Shown here in pieces: positions 48,666 through 58,000 of a DNA stretch of 64,000 bases. The notes below the pieces were generated by a model that was not told where the DNA came from, did no database searches, and was given only the letters and a program-made list of their open reading frames with translations. The stretch is from Paenalicyclobacillus ferrooxydans (GTDB lineage Bacteria > Bacillota > Bacilli > Alicyclobacillales > Alicyclobacillaceae): the NCBI RefSeq assembly GCF_001399675.1, contig NZ_LJCO01000008.1, forward strand, positions 358,141 through 422,140, read 5' to 3'. Position 1 is the first letter of the stretch; each line of letters starts with the position of its first letter. A program made the translations under genes and the position numbers.

Positions 48666-50612
48666 ATGCAGGGTTTTTCGACAGAGACTCGATTAGAAAA
48701 AGATGCCCTAGAACACACCATTCACAAGGCCGTACAAAGGTTGATGGAAAGCCAAGACAAGGGTGGATTTTGGGCAGAATGTTTTGACACAGGGGTTATG
48801 CCGGATGCCCAGACTGTGGTTTATCTGCACCTATTGGGTGTGAATGACACGGAATGGACCGATCCGCTGCTTGAGCGTATTCTGTCCAACCAGCGAGAGA
48901 ACGGAGCGTGGGGCGTATATCCTGGCGACGAAGGGGATCTATCCACGAGTGTAGAGTGTTATTATGCGTTGCAATTATATGGACGGTGGGACAATCACAC
49001 TGAAAAGAAAAGCCTTGCGAAGCATTTTATTCTGCGGAATGGCGGATTAAAACGCTGCCGCAACCTGACAAAAATATTGTTGGCAATTGGTGACGAAATC
49101 CCATGGTCTTGGCTGCCGTCGCCAAGACTCTATTTACTCTTATTCTCAGACTGGTCTCCTTTATCCATCTGGGACATTGTGACGTTTACCCGGTTGCACA
49201 TCCCGCCTATGTTGGCGCTATCCACATTTGAATATGTTGAACACAGCAATGAGGCACCGATTCTCAGGGAACTGGTGCCTGAGGCACAACAACGTAACCT
49301 TCGCTTCCTAAGCCGGGGGTGCTTCGGACGGCGACCCACTTCAAACATGTTGCATCGACTCTTTCGCTGTTTGAAGTGGATGCTTGAAAAACGTGAAGAG
49401 GACGGCACAGCAGCTGGCTATCATTCTTCTACCTTTCTGATCATTTTCGCACTGCGTGCTCTCGGATATGAGAAAAATCATCCGGAAATTCAAGCGTTGC
49501 TTCATGCGATGCGCAAATCATTGTTTGTGGATCCTGAAACGGGGTATGCGCATCAGCAAACCTGCGATGCGCATGTTTGGAACACGGCACTGTCTGTGAA
49601 GGCATTACAGGCAAGTCGTATGATGCCGCAGCCGTCGGCAGTTCGCAAAGCCATTCGATACTTGGTGTCGAAACAACATCGCACCGTCGGTGAATGGGTC
49701 ATTAAGAATTCGAGTCCTCCGGGCGGCTGGGCGTTCTCAAGCAACAACACAACCCATCCGGACATCGATGACACCGTGGCCTGCCTAGAAGTCCTATTCC
49801 CTTTTCGTCTGGAACACGAACAGGTTTGGCAAAAGGGTGTTCATTGGTTGATGGGAATGCAGAACAAAGACGGCGGTTGGTCGGCATTCGAGAAGGATTG
49901 CAACAAACGGTGGTTAGAATGGATTCCGGCCAACGACATGCGACGTGCTATGTACGATCCTTCCACACCAGACATTACGGCAAGAGTCGTGGAATTCCTG
50001 ATTCACCATCAAGTGCTGCCGCTTGATGACAGCAAGATAAATCGCGCGATCCGATGGCTTCGCAAACATCAAGAACCGGATGGTTCGTGGTTTGGCCGAT
50101 GGGGAACGACCTACATCTACGGGACTTGGTGTGCCATCAAGGCATTGACGGCCGCAGAGGTCTCAAGCGGCGACGAGACGATGCGAAAGGCAAAGGAATG
50201 GCTGCTCGGTGTGCAACGGGTCGACGGGAGCTTCGGTGAGTCCTGTCAAAGTGATCTTCAGGGCCGATTTGTACCGCTTAACAAAGGGTTGCCTACGCAA
50301 ACAGCATGGGGGCTAGATGCACTTTTACATTTATATCAAATGGAAGAAAGCCATCGTGAGCAGCGCCGTCTACAGCGTGCTTGTCGAAAAGCAGCTGACT
50401 GGCTTTTGGCGCAAGCTGACAACGGAGCGTGGCGTGAAGACGTTCCGACCGGATCCGCCTTTCCAGGCGCACTCCACATTCGATATCACATTTATCCGAA
50501 GGTCTGGCCGATTATGGCGTTGAGTCATTACCGTTCTGTTGAATCTCTCCTTGCCGTGAAGGGAGGTGAAACAGATGCTGGATCCGAGGCTTCTGAATAC
50601 GTTCCGTGGTAG
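48666..50612 (+). CDS. sqhC: SqhC-like sporulenol synthase family triterpene cyclase, copy 2
   Basis: Full-length cyclase of 648 residues, ATG after GGGGGAGGGG. It has the same motif order as copy 1: N-terminal QW-like repeats (ESQDKGGFW, NQRENGAWGVYPG), HPDIDDTVACLEVL, QNKDGGWSAFEKD, DPSTPDITARVVEFL, EPDGSWFGRWGTTYIYGTWC, DGSFGESCQSD and LHIRYHIYPKVW. These are close to Bacillus sporulenol synthase. Its N terminus is intact, unlike copy 1. The 3' end overlaps the 91-aa gene by 38 bases. Confidence 0.92.
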   Translation: MQGFSTETRLEKDALEHTIHKAVQRLMESQDKGGFWAECFDTGVMPDAQTVVYLHLLGVNDTEWTDPLLERILSNQRENGAWGVYPGDEGDLSTSVECYYALQLYGRWDNHTEKKSLAKHFILRNGGLKRCRNLTKILLAIGDEIPWSWLPSPRLYLLLFSDWSPLSIWDIVTFTRLHIPPMLALSTFEYVEHSNEAPILRELVPEAQQRNLRFLSRGCFGRRPTSNMLHRLFRCLKWMLEKREEDGTAAGYHSSTFLIIFALRALGYEKNHPEIQALLHAMRKSLFVDPETGYAHQQTCDAHVWNTALSVKALQASRMMPQPSAVRKAIRYLVSKQHRTVGEWVIKNSSPPGGWAFSSNNTTHPDIDDTVACLEVLFPFRLEHEQVWQKGVHWLMGMQNKDGGWSAFEKDCNKRWLEWIPANDMRRAMYDPSTPDITARVVEFLIHHQVLPLDDSKINRAIRWLRKHQEPDGSWFGRWGTTYIYGTWCAIKALTAAEVSSGDETMRKAKEWLLGVQRVDGSFGESCQSDLQGRFVPLNKGLPTQTAWGLDALLHLYQMEESHREQRRLQRACRKAADWLLAQADNGAWREDVPTGSAFPGALHIRYHIYPKVWPIMALSHYRSVESLLAVKGGETDAGSEASEYVPW

Positions 50613-50850
50613 AATCGCCAATCCAATGTATTGGCGGCGTACCCATCGCATTCTCCGTTCTTATAGTCGCTATGACCTTGCAACGCCAGATGGCGCTGGA
50701 GCGATGGTGGATCATCTGTGTGGCGCACTTAATGTTCAGATCACACCTGCCCAGAGAGCCCATGCAGCGAACTGGATTGTATCCCAACGGATTGATCCGC
50801 AACACCCATGGCATCAAATGCGGATGTGGGGCGTCGTCAATGGGAGCTGA
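50575..50850 (+). CDS. Conserved 91-aa partner of the SqhC-like cyclase, copy 2
   Basis: MLDPRLLNTFRGRIANPMYW at the start, DGAGAMVDHLCGALNV in the middle and RIDPQHPWHQMRMWG at the end. Very similar to the 17651 product. ATG lies 7 bases after GGGAGGTG inside the cyclase 3' end. Unknown function. Confidence 0.82.
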   Translation: MLDPRLLNTFRGRIANPMYWRRTHRILRSYSRYDLATPDGAGAMVDHLCGALNVQITPAQRAHAANWIVSQRIDPQHPWHQMRMWGVVNGS

Positions 50851-50871
50851 TCCAAAGTCAATCGATTGAGA

Positions 50872-50899
50872 AAAAGGGCCAGTCAAACTGGTCCTTTTG
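50872..50899 (+). terminator. Terminator of the second cyclase operon
   Basis: AAAAGGGCCAG (50872-50882) pairs with CTGGTCCTTTT (50888-50898), with one G-T pair, loop of 5. Confidence 0.85.
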
Positions 50900-50931
50900 T
50901 CATGGTAGTACGCCCGGCATGGGCGGAATCT

Positions 50932-51772
50932 TTAGGGTGTAAGTCCCGAACGGGGGTTGGCGACAAACCTACCGTTAGCCAAGAGCAAGAGTGTCCATCG
51001 TGAGATGGAATCTGAAGGAAGCTGGCGGCAAACCCTCGACCTGAGGTACACGAACCGCATTTGAGGCTGGCGCAGTCGGACATGCTTGACACCCCGCCGA
51101 ACCAAGACCCAATTTGCCGGATAAGTGGCGGCAAAGCCGACCATCATTGCGATTTGCATCATGAACCAGTAGACAGGCTGTGCAGGCGTCATCAAAATTA
51201 GCCACCTTGTGATGCCCATCCAAGAAAACATACCGATTTCAAACGTAATCAACGAGACGGTATCAGCTTGTAACGCTGCCTTGATTCCTTCAGCCGGTGA
51301 AAGTCCTTGCATGGGAACGATTGAAAAGTATTGAAATGCGATTCCGATGACGTAAGCCAGTACGAAATCCACAACGTATGACGTCAATAGGTTCGATCCA
51401 GCGATTACAAAGGGCGACATGGAAAGAAGCGCCTCGCCAATTATGTCTCCGAATGCGCAACCTGCACCGCAATGGGTGAGGAGATGAACACGCTTTCCCA
51501 AAACGGACGGGACTGTGATCCATCATATGATGCATGTCCACATGCCCACCCTGATGGTCGGGATGTGCAGAGTGTAAGGTGGGCGTTCGCACCCAAGTCC
51601 TATACGCATACAATCCGATGGGTCCCATGTAGAGTGTTGTCAGTGGCCAAACAGCTTTCATGATGCTCATGGAGAGGTTTTGCCTTGGAACATCGATCAG
51701 TACAATCACGAACGAAATCGATGAGAGAGTTAGCCAAGCGTACGCAAGGATTTGCAACCAATTCGGTACCAT
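50932..51772 (-). pseudogene. Frameshifted DUF4396 membrane protein gene
   Basis: ATG 51772 after GAGGTG; the first frame (NWLQILAYAWLTLSSISFVI to HHMMDHSPVRFGK) breaks near 51500, and the continuation is one frame over: VHLLTHCGAGCAFGDIIGE, YFSIVPMQGLSPAEGIKAAL, YWFMMQIAMMVGFAATYPAN. H-C-G-A-G-C and the YPANW end are DUF4396 hallmarks. Beyond about 51085 the frame runs on without family resemblance. Confidence 0.7.
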
Positions 51773-52168
51773 AGAGAAGTTCACCTCACCAATCGGATTG
51801 AGAACGCCAGTCGGAGATGGAAGGCACGTGTTTGTAATGTCCTTACATCTTTGAGTGCCTTGTTTACGATTGTGTCGCAAGTGCCAAGCATACACGGAAT
51901 ACTCCCAGTTCACCCCGGGGGCTGGAGGTGCTAATCTTGGCGTCATCCGGTCTTTGTATGGCATATATGGCGTGGGCGCTGTGGGACGGGGGATCGGTGT
52001 CGATGGGGCTTAGCGCTGCGCTACTCGTGAGTGTTTAATCCGAGGGTTGGTCGGTGCGGAGAGCATTCGACTCTATGGTTTGTTTGGCTATCATATTGGT
52101 TCGTGCATGCACCTAAGATAACAGACTGAGGTCAGCGCGAAGTTTATTCTCAGGCAATAAGTTTCATC

Positions 52169-52202
52169 TTGACTATCAACATATTAAAACATTACAATAT
52201 GT
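52169..52202 (+). promoter_or_regulatory. Promoter and ArsR-type operator of the mercury operon
   Basis: TTGACT (52169-52174), 18-base spacer, TACAAT (52193-52198). The inverted repeat ACATATT (52179-52185) and AATATGT (52196-52202) overlaps the -10 box, a likely operator for the ArsR-type regulator. The rest of 51773-52168 shows no gene. Confidence 0.75.
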
Positions 52203-52220
52203 AAAGAGGTGAAAATTCAG

Positions 52221-52490
52221 ATGGACAACAATCAGCAAAACCGGAATAGGAACGTCAGCAAGGTTGCTTTGTGGGGACTTCCTGCTATTATGTTCGTTTG
52301 CTGTGGTCTCCCAATTTTGCTCGCAGCCATTGGGTTCACAGCGGCCGGGGCATTCCTGGTTGGACACCAGTACTGGCTACTGGGCGGCATGATTTTGGCC
52401 ATGGGCATCGTTATGTTTGTCATGTCTAGGCGTAAACGGAAATCCGGCAAAGGAGGATCATGTTGCTCGATCCCTGCAAAGGAGAAATAA
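52221..52490 (+). CDS. MerT-like small membrane protein
   Basis: Encodes 89 residues with two membrane helices. The first contains the paired cysteines of mercury transporters (IMFVCCGLPILLAAIGFTAAG); the basic tail ends KGGSCCSIPAKEK with a second Cys pair. It would take up Hg(II) and pass it to MerA. AAGAGGTG precedes the ATG at 52221. First gene of the mercury operon. Confidence 0.7.
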   Translation: MDNNQQNRNRNVSKVALWGLPAIMFVCCGLPILLAAIGFTAAGAFLVGHQYWLLGGMILAMGIVMFVMSRRKRKSGKGGSCCSIPAKEK

Positions 52491-52533
52491 GGTCTTAAAA
52501 ACGAGGTTTCCATCCTGCAAGGAGATGAATGCG

Positions 52534-52875
52534 ATGGAAAGAGTTGAGTCGATAGAGACGGCTGATGACGTGCAGACGGAGATATATGCTAAGTTCTTTC
52601 ATGGTCTCTCGAATCCAACGAGGTTCAAGATTATTAAGGTCTTGCTTGATAAGGAAATGAGTGTTGGCCAACTGGTTGAGGCAATTGGCGCTTCCCAAAG
52701 TCAGGTATCGAATCAGCTTGCCTGTTTGAAGTGGTGTGGATACGTGGCCTCAAGGCAGGACGGCAAGTATGTGCTGTACCGAATCATAGACGAGCGAGTG
52801 AGAACAATCCTCCAATTGGCAAAGGAGATTGTCGCCGATAACGCTGAGCACATTCGCTGTTGTACAAGAATGTAA
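52534..52875 (+). CDS. ArsR-type mercury-responsive repressor (MerR-like in role)
   Basis: Encodes 113 residues. Winged helix: FFHGLSNPTRFKIIKVLLDK, MSVGQLVEAIGASQSQVSNQ, LACLKWCGYVASRQDGKYVL. The Cys in KWCGY and the C-terminal CC (EHIRCCTRM) are plausible Hg ligands, as in ArsR-type mercury regulators of Gram-positives. ATG 52534 lies 9 bases after AAGGAG. It would repress the operon at 52169. Confidence 0.82.
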   Translation: MERVESIETADDVQTEIYAKFFHGLSNPTRFKIIKVLLDKEMSVGQLVEAIGASQSQVSNQLACLKWCGYVASRQDGKYVLYRIIDERVRTILQLAKEIVADNAEHIRCCTRM

Positions 52876-52888
52876 CGGAGGTGCAGCA

Positions 52889-53443
52889 TTGAAACGGATC
52901 GGTTTAATCGCCTTGTTATTGGTTGTTCTTGGGGGAGGATTCTTTGTCGTAAGGACATTGGGACATCCTGCTGCCGCCCAAACGGTTGCGACGAGTACGA
53001 GTACAGCAAGTACGGGACACGGGACATCGGTGAGTAAGAAATCAAACACGTCGGGTGTATCGGAACTTTCGGGGATGACACTCACCTCGGTGTCTGGCAA
53101 GACGATTACAGTGAATCCAAATCAGAAAACGATACTACATTTTATGGTTTCGTCTTGCGGGACTTGCGTAGGGACGGAGATCGGGTTGACGAAGTTTGCT
53201 CATACGCCCGGTGTCCAAATTGTTTCCGTAGACGTGGATCCCCAAAACGATAGTTTGAGTACGATTCAATCTTTCAAGAAAGCAACCAAGGCGTCGTGGC
53301 CGTATGTGATGGATACGAACCAATTATTGGTGAAGCAATTTAACGTCAGCGAATTGGATACAGTGGTGGTCTTATACCACGACAAAGTGATTCTTGATGA
53401 AGTAGCACCTTCCGTATCGACCTTACAGAAGGTGCTCGCATGA
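52889..53443 (+). CDS. Membrane-anchored thioredoxin-like protein with CGTC motif
   Basis: Encodes 184 residues. A signal-anchor helix (IGLIALLLVVLGGGFFVV), a Ser/Thr-rich linker, and a thioredoxin-like domain with SSCGTCVG as redox site. TTG start after GGAGGTG. It is coupled to the CcdA-like gene (4-base overlap), which probably feeds it electrons. Its place in the mercury operon suggests an extracytoplasmic thiol role. Confidence 0.75.
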   Translation: MKRIGLIALLLVVLGGGFFVVRTLGHPAAAQTVATSTSTASTGHGTSVSKKSNTSGVSELSGMTLTSVSGKTITVNPNQKTILHFMVSSCGTCVGTEIGLTKFAHTPGVQIVSVDVDPQNDSLSTIQSFKKATKASWPYVMDTNQLLVKQFNVSELDTVVVLYHDKVILDEVAPSVSTLQKVLA

Positions 53444-54111
53444 CCGCAGGTACTCTTGTCGTGCTTGGGGCAGGGATCATGGCGGCGTTTAACCCGTGTG
53501 GTGTTGCGATGCTACCATCGTATATTTTGAATCTGTTGGCCGGTCGGGAACGTCGAATCTGGGGCGGGTTGTTGGCTGGACTGTTGATGACTGCCGGTTT
53601 TCTTGTCATCTTTCTGCTTGCCGGGGTCATTTCCTTTGCGTTTTCAGCAGCACTCGGCAAAATGTCCGCGTGGATTGCGGTGATTCTTGGTGTGGTGTTT
53701 TTGGTTGTGGGTGTCCTCATGCTGTTTGGGAAAAATGGAATTGCATTTCATATCGGGGGTATCTGGCGGGGACAGCCAGGAACGAACCGGTCGATTTTCC
53801 TTTACGGGATTGCGTATGCGCTAGGGTCTCTTGGTTGCACATTGCCACTGTTCTCCGTTCTCGTGTTGTCGTCGTTTCATACACAAGGGGCATTCGCGGG
53901 GCTTGTCGATTTTGTGCTGTATGCCCTTGGAATGGGGTTTGTTGTCACAGTGATTTCATTAGGATCGACGATTTCGCAGAACCTTGTTTCTGGATGGGTG
54001 CGCAAAAGTGCCAGGTGGATGGGCAAGCTGAGTGGAGTCATTACGCTCGGCACGGGCTTGTATTTAATTGTTTACTGGCTGCCGTATGTTCGCTTGTACG
54101 CTGGGTTTTAA
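53440..54111 (+). CDS. CcdA/DsbD-like transmembrane electron-transfer protein
   Basis: Encodes 223 residues in six hydrophobic segments. Two conserved half-repeats contain one cysteine each: AAFNPCGVAMLPSY and GSLGCTLPLFSVL. These are the redox cysteines of CcdA. It moves reducing power from cytoplasmic thioredoxin to the extracellular redoxin encoded just before it. Confidence 0.82.
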   Translation: MTAGTLVVLGAGIMAAFNPCGVAMLPSYILNLLAGRERRIWGGLLAGLLMTAGFLVIFLLAGVISFAFSAALGKMSAWIAVILGVVFLVVGVLMLFGKNGIAFHIGGIWRGQPGTNRSIFLYGIAYALGSLGCTLPLFSVLVLSSFHTQGAFAGLVDFVLYALGMGFVVTVISLGSTISQNLVSGWVRKSARWMGKLSGVITLGTGLYLIVYWLPYVRLYAGF

Positions 54112-54132
54112 TTGATGAATTGGGGTGTCGAT

Positions 54133-55794
54133 ATGTCGGAATCAATGAAGCACGTCCGATTGGTTGTGGATGGAATGACTTGCGATGACTGTGAAAGACA
54201 TGTCATCCACGCTTTACAGAACGTAGGTGCCGAGAATATTTCCGCCAATTTCCGCAGGAACGAGGCGACGTTTGAACTGGCTGACCTGAACCGGCTGGAA
54301 GACGCGAAGCAAGCGGTTACTGACACGGGGTACAAGCCTGGTGATGCCACAATACTGAGTGATCGGCTGTCGGTAGCGCCTATCGACGACGGTGGTAGCT
54401 ACGATTTCGACTTGTTAATCATCGGTTCCGGTGGGGCGGCGTTCTCCGCAGCCATTCAAGCGGTCAGGTACGGGGCGAAAGTAGCTATGGTAGAACGTGG
54501 AACCGTCGGCGGCACGTGCGTGAACATTGGCTGCGTTCCATCGAAAACCATGCTCCGGGCTGGTGAAATCAATCACCTGGCAGCCAACAATCCGTTTGAA
54601 GGGTTGAATACAAGTGTCGGGCCGGTCGACGTAGCTAAGCTGATTGAGCGAAAGGATGAACTGGTGGGGGATCTCCGTCAACATAAATACGTGGACCTGA
54701 TTGACGAATATGGCTTTGAACTGATTCGAGGGGAAGCCCACTTTGTCGATGAAGGCACGGTAGAAGTGAACGGTAGTCGAATCAAGGCTCGGAACTTCCT
54801 GATTTCAACAGGCGCTTCAGCAGCCGTGCCGAATATTCCCGGCCTAAATGAAGTCGATTACCTGGTTAGCACCACCGCTCTTGAAGTAAAAGAGCTGCCG
54901 AAGCGCTTGGCCGTCATCGGATCGGGATATATCGCCATGGAACTGGGGCAAATGTTTCACAATCTCGGTTCTGAAGTCATCTTGATGCAACGGATCGCTC
55001 GTGTCTTGAAGTCGTACGATCCCGAAGTGTCAGAAGCTATTACGAAAGCGATGACGGATCAAGGGATAGACATCATCACTGGTGCGACATTCAACCGGGT
55101 GGAACAGGATGGGAACATCAAGAAACTGTATGTTACTGTGGACGGCGAGGAACGGATTGTCGAAGCAGAAGCACTGCTCGTCGCAACAGGCCGTAAACCG
55201 AATACGGAGACGCTGAATCTTGATGCTGCAAAGGTGACGGTTGGAGACCGTGGTGAGGTTGTCGTCAACAAGTATTTACGCACGAGCAATCACCGGATCT
55301 ATGCGGCGGGTGATGTGACTATGGGACCACAATTTGTCTATGTGGCGGCGTATGAGGGTGCCATTGTTGCTGAGAACGCGGTGAATGGAAGCGAGACGAA
55401 AGTTGACTTGAGCGTGGTACCTGGTGTGACATTCACGAGCCCAGCCATTGCAACCGTCGGATTAACGGAAGAGCAGGCGAAAACGGAGGGGTATGAGGTT
55501 CTGACCTCTGTGCTTCCGCTGGATGCCGTACCACGGGCACTTGTGAATCGAGAAACAACGGGCGTCTTCAAACTGGTGGCAGATGCGAAGACCCGGAAGA
55601 TTCTCGGTGCTCATGTCGTTGCCGAGAATGCAGGAGATGTTATTTACTCGGCTGTACTCGCAGTGAAGTTTGGACTAACCATAGAAGACCTGCGATCAAC
55701 GCTGGCTCCATATCTCACGATGGCGGAAGGACTGAAGTTGGCGACGCTGACGTTCGATAAGGATGTGTCAAAGCTTTCGTGCTGTGCAGGTTAA
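54133..55794 (+). CDS. merA: Mercuric reductase with one N-terminal HMA domain
   Basis: Reduces Hg(II) to Hg(0) with NADPH. N terminus: heavy-metal-associated domain with GMTCDDC. Core: FAD-binding [12 protein letters not shown], the redox pair [17 protein letters not shown]-binding [13 protein letters not shown], and the FAD motif IYAAGDVT. The C terminus ends KLSCCAG, with the vicinal cysteines that bind Hg at the dimer interface. All essential residues are present, 553 residues. Start at ATG 54133 after GGGGTG. Confidence 0.96.
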   Translation: MSESMKHVRLVVDGMTCDDCERHVIHALQNVGAENISANFRRNEATFELADLNRLEDAKQAVTDTGYKPGDATILSDRLSVAPIDDGGSYDFDLLIIGSGGAAFSAAIQAVRYGAKVAMVERGTVGGTCVNIGCVPSKTMLRAGEINHLAANNPFEGLNTSVGPVDVAKLIERKDELVGDLRQHKYVDLIDEYGFELIRGEAHFVDEGTVEVNGSRIKARNFLISTGASAAVPNIPGLNEVDYLVSTTALEVKELPKRLAVIGSGYIAMELGQMFHNLGSEVILMQRIARVLKSYDPEVSEAITKAMTDQGIDIITGATFNRVEQDGNIKKLYVTVDGEERIVEAEALLVATGRKPNTETLNLDAAKVTVGDRGEVVVNKYLRTSNHRIYAAGDVTMGPQFVYVAAYEGAIVAENAVNGSETKVDLSVVPGVTFTSPAIATVGLTEEQAKTEGYEVLTSVLPLDAVPRALVNRETTGVFKLVADAKTRKILGAHVVAENAGDVIYSAVLAVKFGLTIEDLRSTLAPYLTMAEGLKLATLTFDKDVSKLSCCAG

Positions 55795-55905
55795 TAGACT
55801 TACCAACACTTAGCTGGAGAGGGAAGGTTGGTATTAGGTCAAGAGGGTGGACACACCAAACAGAGACTATCTGAATATTCGTGTCACCCATTCCTATCGC
55901 CATGA

Positions 55906-56672
55906 TTAAGCTGCGGTTTCGCTTAGACGACGCTCATACAATGTCTGGAACTGAACCGGCGTTTTGTAGTCAATGGATGAGTGAATGCGCCGACGATTGT
56001 ACCACCATTCTATGTACTCCCATATCTGTCGCTTTGCCCGAGCCGCGTTTTGAAGTTCTCTAAGTGAATGAGTTCTCGCTTAATCACGCTGTGGAATGAT
56101 TCAATACAAGCATTATCGTAACAGCAGCCTTTTCGACTCATGCTACCAATCATTTTGTACTGCTTCAGCTTCTCCTGATATTCCTTTGATGCATACTGAC
56201 TACCCCGGTCCGAGTGATGTAATACGCCTTTAGCTGGCTTTTCGCGATGATACGCCTGTTCTAGTGCTTCGATAACTAGGTCCTTCGTCATTCGTGAGTC
56301 AGCTTTCCAACCGACGATTTTGCGTGTATAAAGATCCATGATACTTGCAACGTACAGCCAACCTTCGTTTGTCCAGCAATAGGTGATATCCGCCATCCAT
56401 ACCTGATTCGGCCGATTCGCTTGGAACGTTTGGTTGAGGATATTATCGTGTACGGGGTGGGAGTGCTTCGAATTCGTAGTCGCTTTATACTTGCGGACTG
56501 TACGACTTCTCAAGCCAATCTCGCGCATGACTTGAGCAACCGTCTTTTGTCCGACTCGAATGCCTTCTTCGCGAAGTACACGCGTAATCTTCGGACCCCA
56601 TATAAACGTCGAGAGGACAGAAAGATTTCGTGCACACGTCGAGTTAGTTCTCCAGCTAAAATATGTTCACCT
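55906..56672 (-). mobile_element. Decayed IS3-family element, transposase OrfB remnant
   Basis: Three frames make one transposase: N-terminal LTRRVHEIFLSSRRLYGVRR (to about 56560), then REIGLRSRTVRKYK to LIHLENFKTR with the DDE residues (VWMADITY, LHHSDRGSQY, DNACIESFHS), then RAKRQIWEYIEWWYNRRRIH to a stop at 55906. OrfA and the 5' end of OrfB are missing at the junction with the gene at 56691. It is non-functional and lies inside or at the end of the mercury region. Confidence 0.85.
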
Positions 56673-56690
56673 AAAATAGGAGGGGTATCT

Positions 56691-57074
56691 ATGGCGGATA
56701 GCAACAAAAAAACATCTGGTGGGAGGCGTGTTTTCTCTATACTTGGATCTTTTGGGGCCGTTTTCAGTTGTTGTGCTCTGCTGGTGTCTCTGATCATGTC
56801 CCTTCTTGGTTCCATTGGGGTAACGGCTTTAACTGGAATGAGTGCACACCCTGCTTGGGTGAAGTCTGTTATGCATTACTCGTTACCTATTTTGATTCTT
56901 TCTGTGATTCTGCTGATCCTCGGAATATGGCGTGCGACAAGATTAACGCGAACCATTGTTGGCGTCGGTATTCTATTGATAGTGCTTAATATATTCGTAA
57001 AGTCACCAGTCCTTGCATATCCAAGCCTTGTTCTTATCGTCGGTGGGAACATCATTGGTTGGGCTCAACGGTGA
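56691..57074 (+). CDS. CC-containing multi-pass membrane protein, possible second mercury transporter
   Basis: Encodes 127 residues, four hydrophobic segments. The first contains a Cys pair (GSFGAVFSCCALLVSLIMSL) as in MerT/MerF. AGGAGGGG precedes the ATG. It lies directly next to the IS3 remnant, which separates it from merA. Uptake of Hg(II) is a plausible role. Confidence 0.6.
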   Translation: MADSNKKTSGGRRVFSILGSFGAVFSCCALLVSLIMSLLGSIGVTALTGMSAHPAWVKSVMHYSLPILILSVILLILGIWRATRLTRTIVGVGILLIVLNIFVKSPVLAYPSLVLIVGGNIIGWAQR

Positions 57075-57234
57075 AAACGAAATGTCGACTGCTGATTTCA
57101 AATATCCGGTTGCTTGATCTTCACTTCGTAGGAAGTGATCATTATTGCACTCAACAACACAACATATCAAAGTATTGAAATTCGTATGTATGTTTCTAGT
57201 ATTACGCTAACTACTGCCGAACCTCACAATGGTG

Positions 57235-57805
57235 AGCACGGGGGAACTAAAGGCGTCCATACGGACTTGGGGTGAATCACGATTGTGACGGGTGGTCCTT
57301 TGTACCCGAACCCGACAAACTCGTCGCAAACGACGGTGGTTCGTGCTGCCTACCTGAAGAGCCCCCCCACATTTAGGAATCTGGAACGAGAGTAAGCTTG
57401 TACGTAAAGGAAGTCATTTGACAGTATTGAGTTCTACACGGTATTGGATGCACGTTCGGTTGCCTAACGGAAAAGTTGGATATATTACAGGCAATCCATA
57501 CTATGTAGATTGCTGTACGCCTCGTCATCCAGAAAAGGGGTTGCAGCAAGTAACGGTTAAACTTCTAGGAGTCCGTAGTGGCACAAGGGGGACAGATGAC
57601 AATATGGGTTGGACGGTTTGTCTTTTGTTGCAACGTGTATCATCATGCGCTAGGATACAAATTTGCCGGTGTAAATAAAGTTCAATTTGACAGCGTTGGC
57701 AAGCCGGTTCCCGTCCGTCAAATGAGACTAGGCGATGAATTGTTCTTCTCTGATTCAACGAACCCTTCAGGTTCTGCACATGGAGTAAGCATCTGGTTGC
57801 TGTAG
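57235..57805 (+). pseudogene. Decayed SH3b-NlpC/P60 endopeptidase gene
   Basis: Fragments in different frames: HLTVLSSTRYWMHVRLPNGK and VGYITGNPYYVD (SH3b domain), then VYHHALGYKFAGVNKVQFDS and LGDELFFSDSTNPSGSAHGV (NlpC/P60, catalytic His region). The D-C-S-G-F active-site stretch is destroyed. No intact start is left. Confidence 0.65.
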
Positions 57806-57855
57806 ACCGATTGTATTGATACAAGGAAACAATTGAAGGCTATTTGCTTAATTAC

Positions 57856-57881
57856 GCAAGGAGGGGACATCCCCTCCTTGC
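57856..57881. terminator. 12-bp perfect hairpin near the integrase 3' end
   Basis: GCAAGGAGGGGA (57856-57867) pairs with TCCCCTCCTTGC (57870-57881), loop of two bases. It lies between the decayed peptidase gene and the integrase; candidate terminator or recombination-site feature. Confidence 0.6.
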
Positions 57882-57882
57882 A

Positions 57883-57992
57883 CTTAGCAGCAATGCTCGA
57901 TTTCTTCGCAACAGCGCTTAATCTCCGATGTGTTGATGGTCCATTGGATATCCTCGTTCCAGTAAAAGTTTCCGACCCTGTTGTGTAACGCT
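57883..57992 (-). other. Short frame ending in a double-CC tail beside the integrase
   Basis: Reading leftward after the integrase stop: LALHNRVGNFYWNEDIQWTI, then NTSEIKRCCEEIEHCC and a stop. No start codon or binding site. It could be the tail of a gene cut by integration. Confidence 0.3.
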
Positions 57993-58000
57993 AGGCGTAA

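Noticed and set aside
57883..57992. Independent small gene with CC tail
   Set aside because: No start codon or binding site; listed only as a headless frame.
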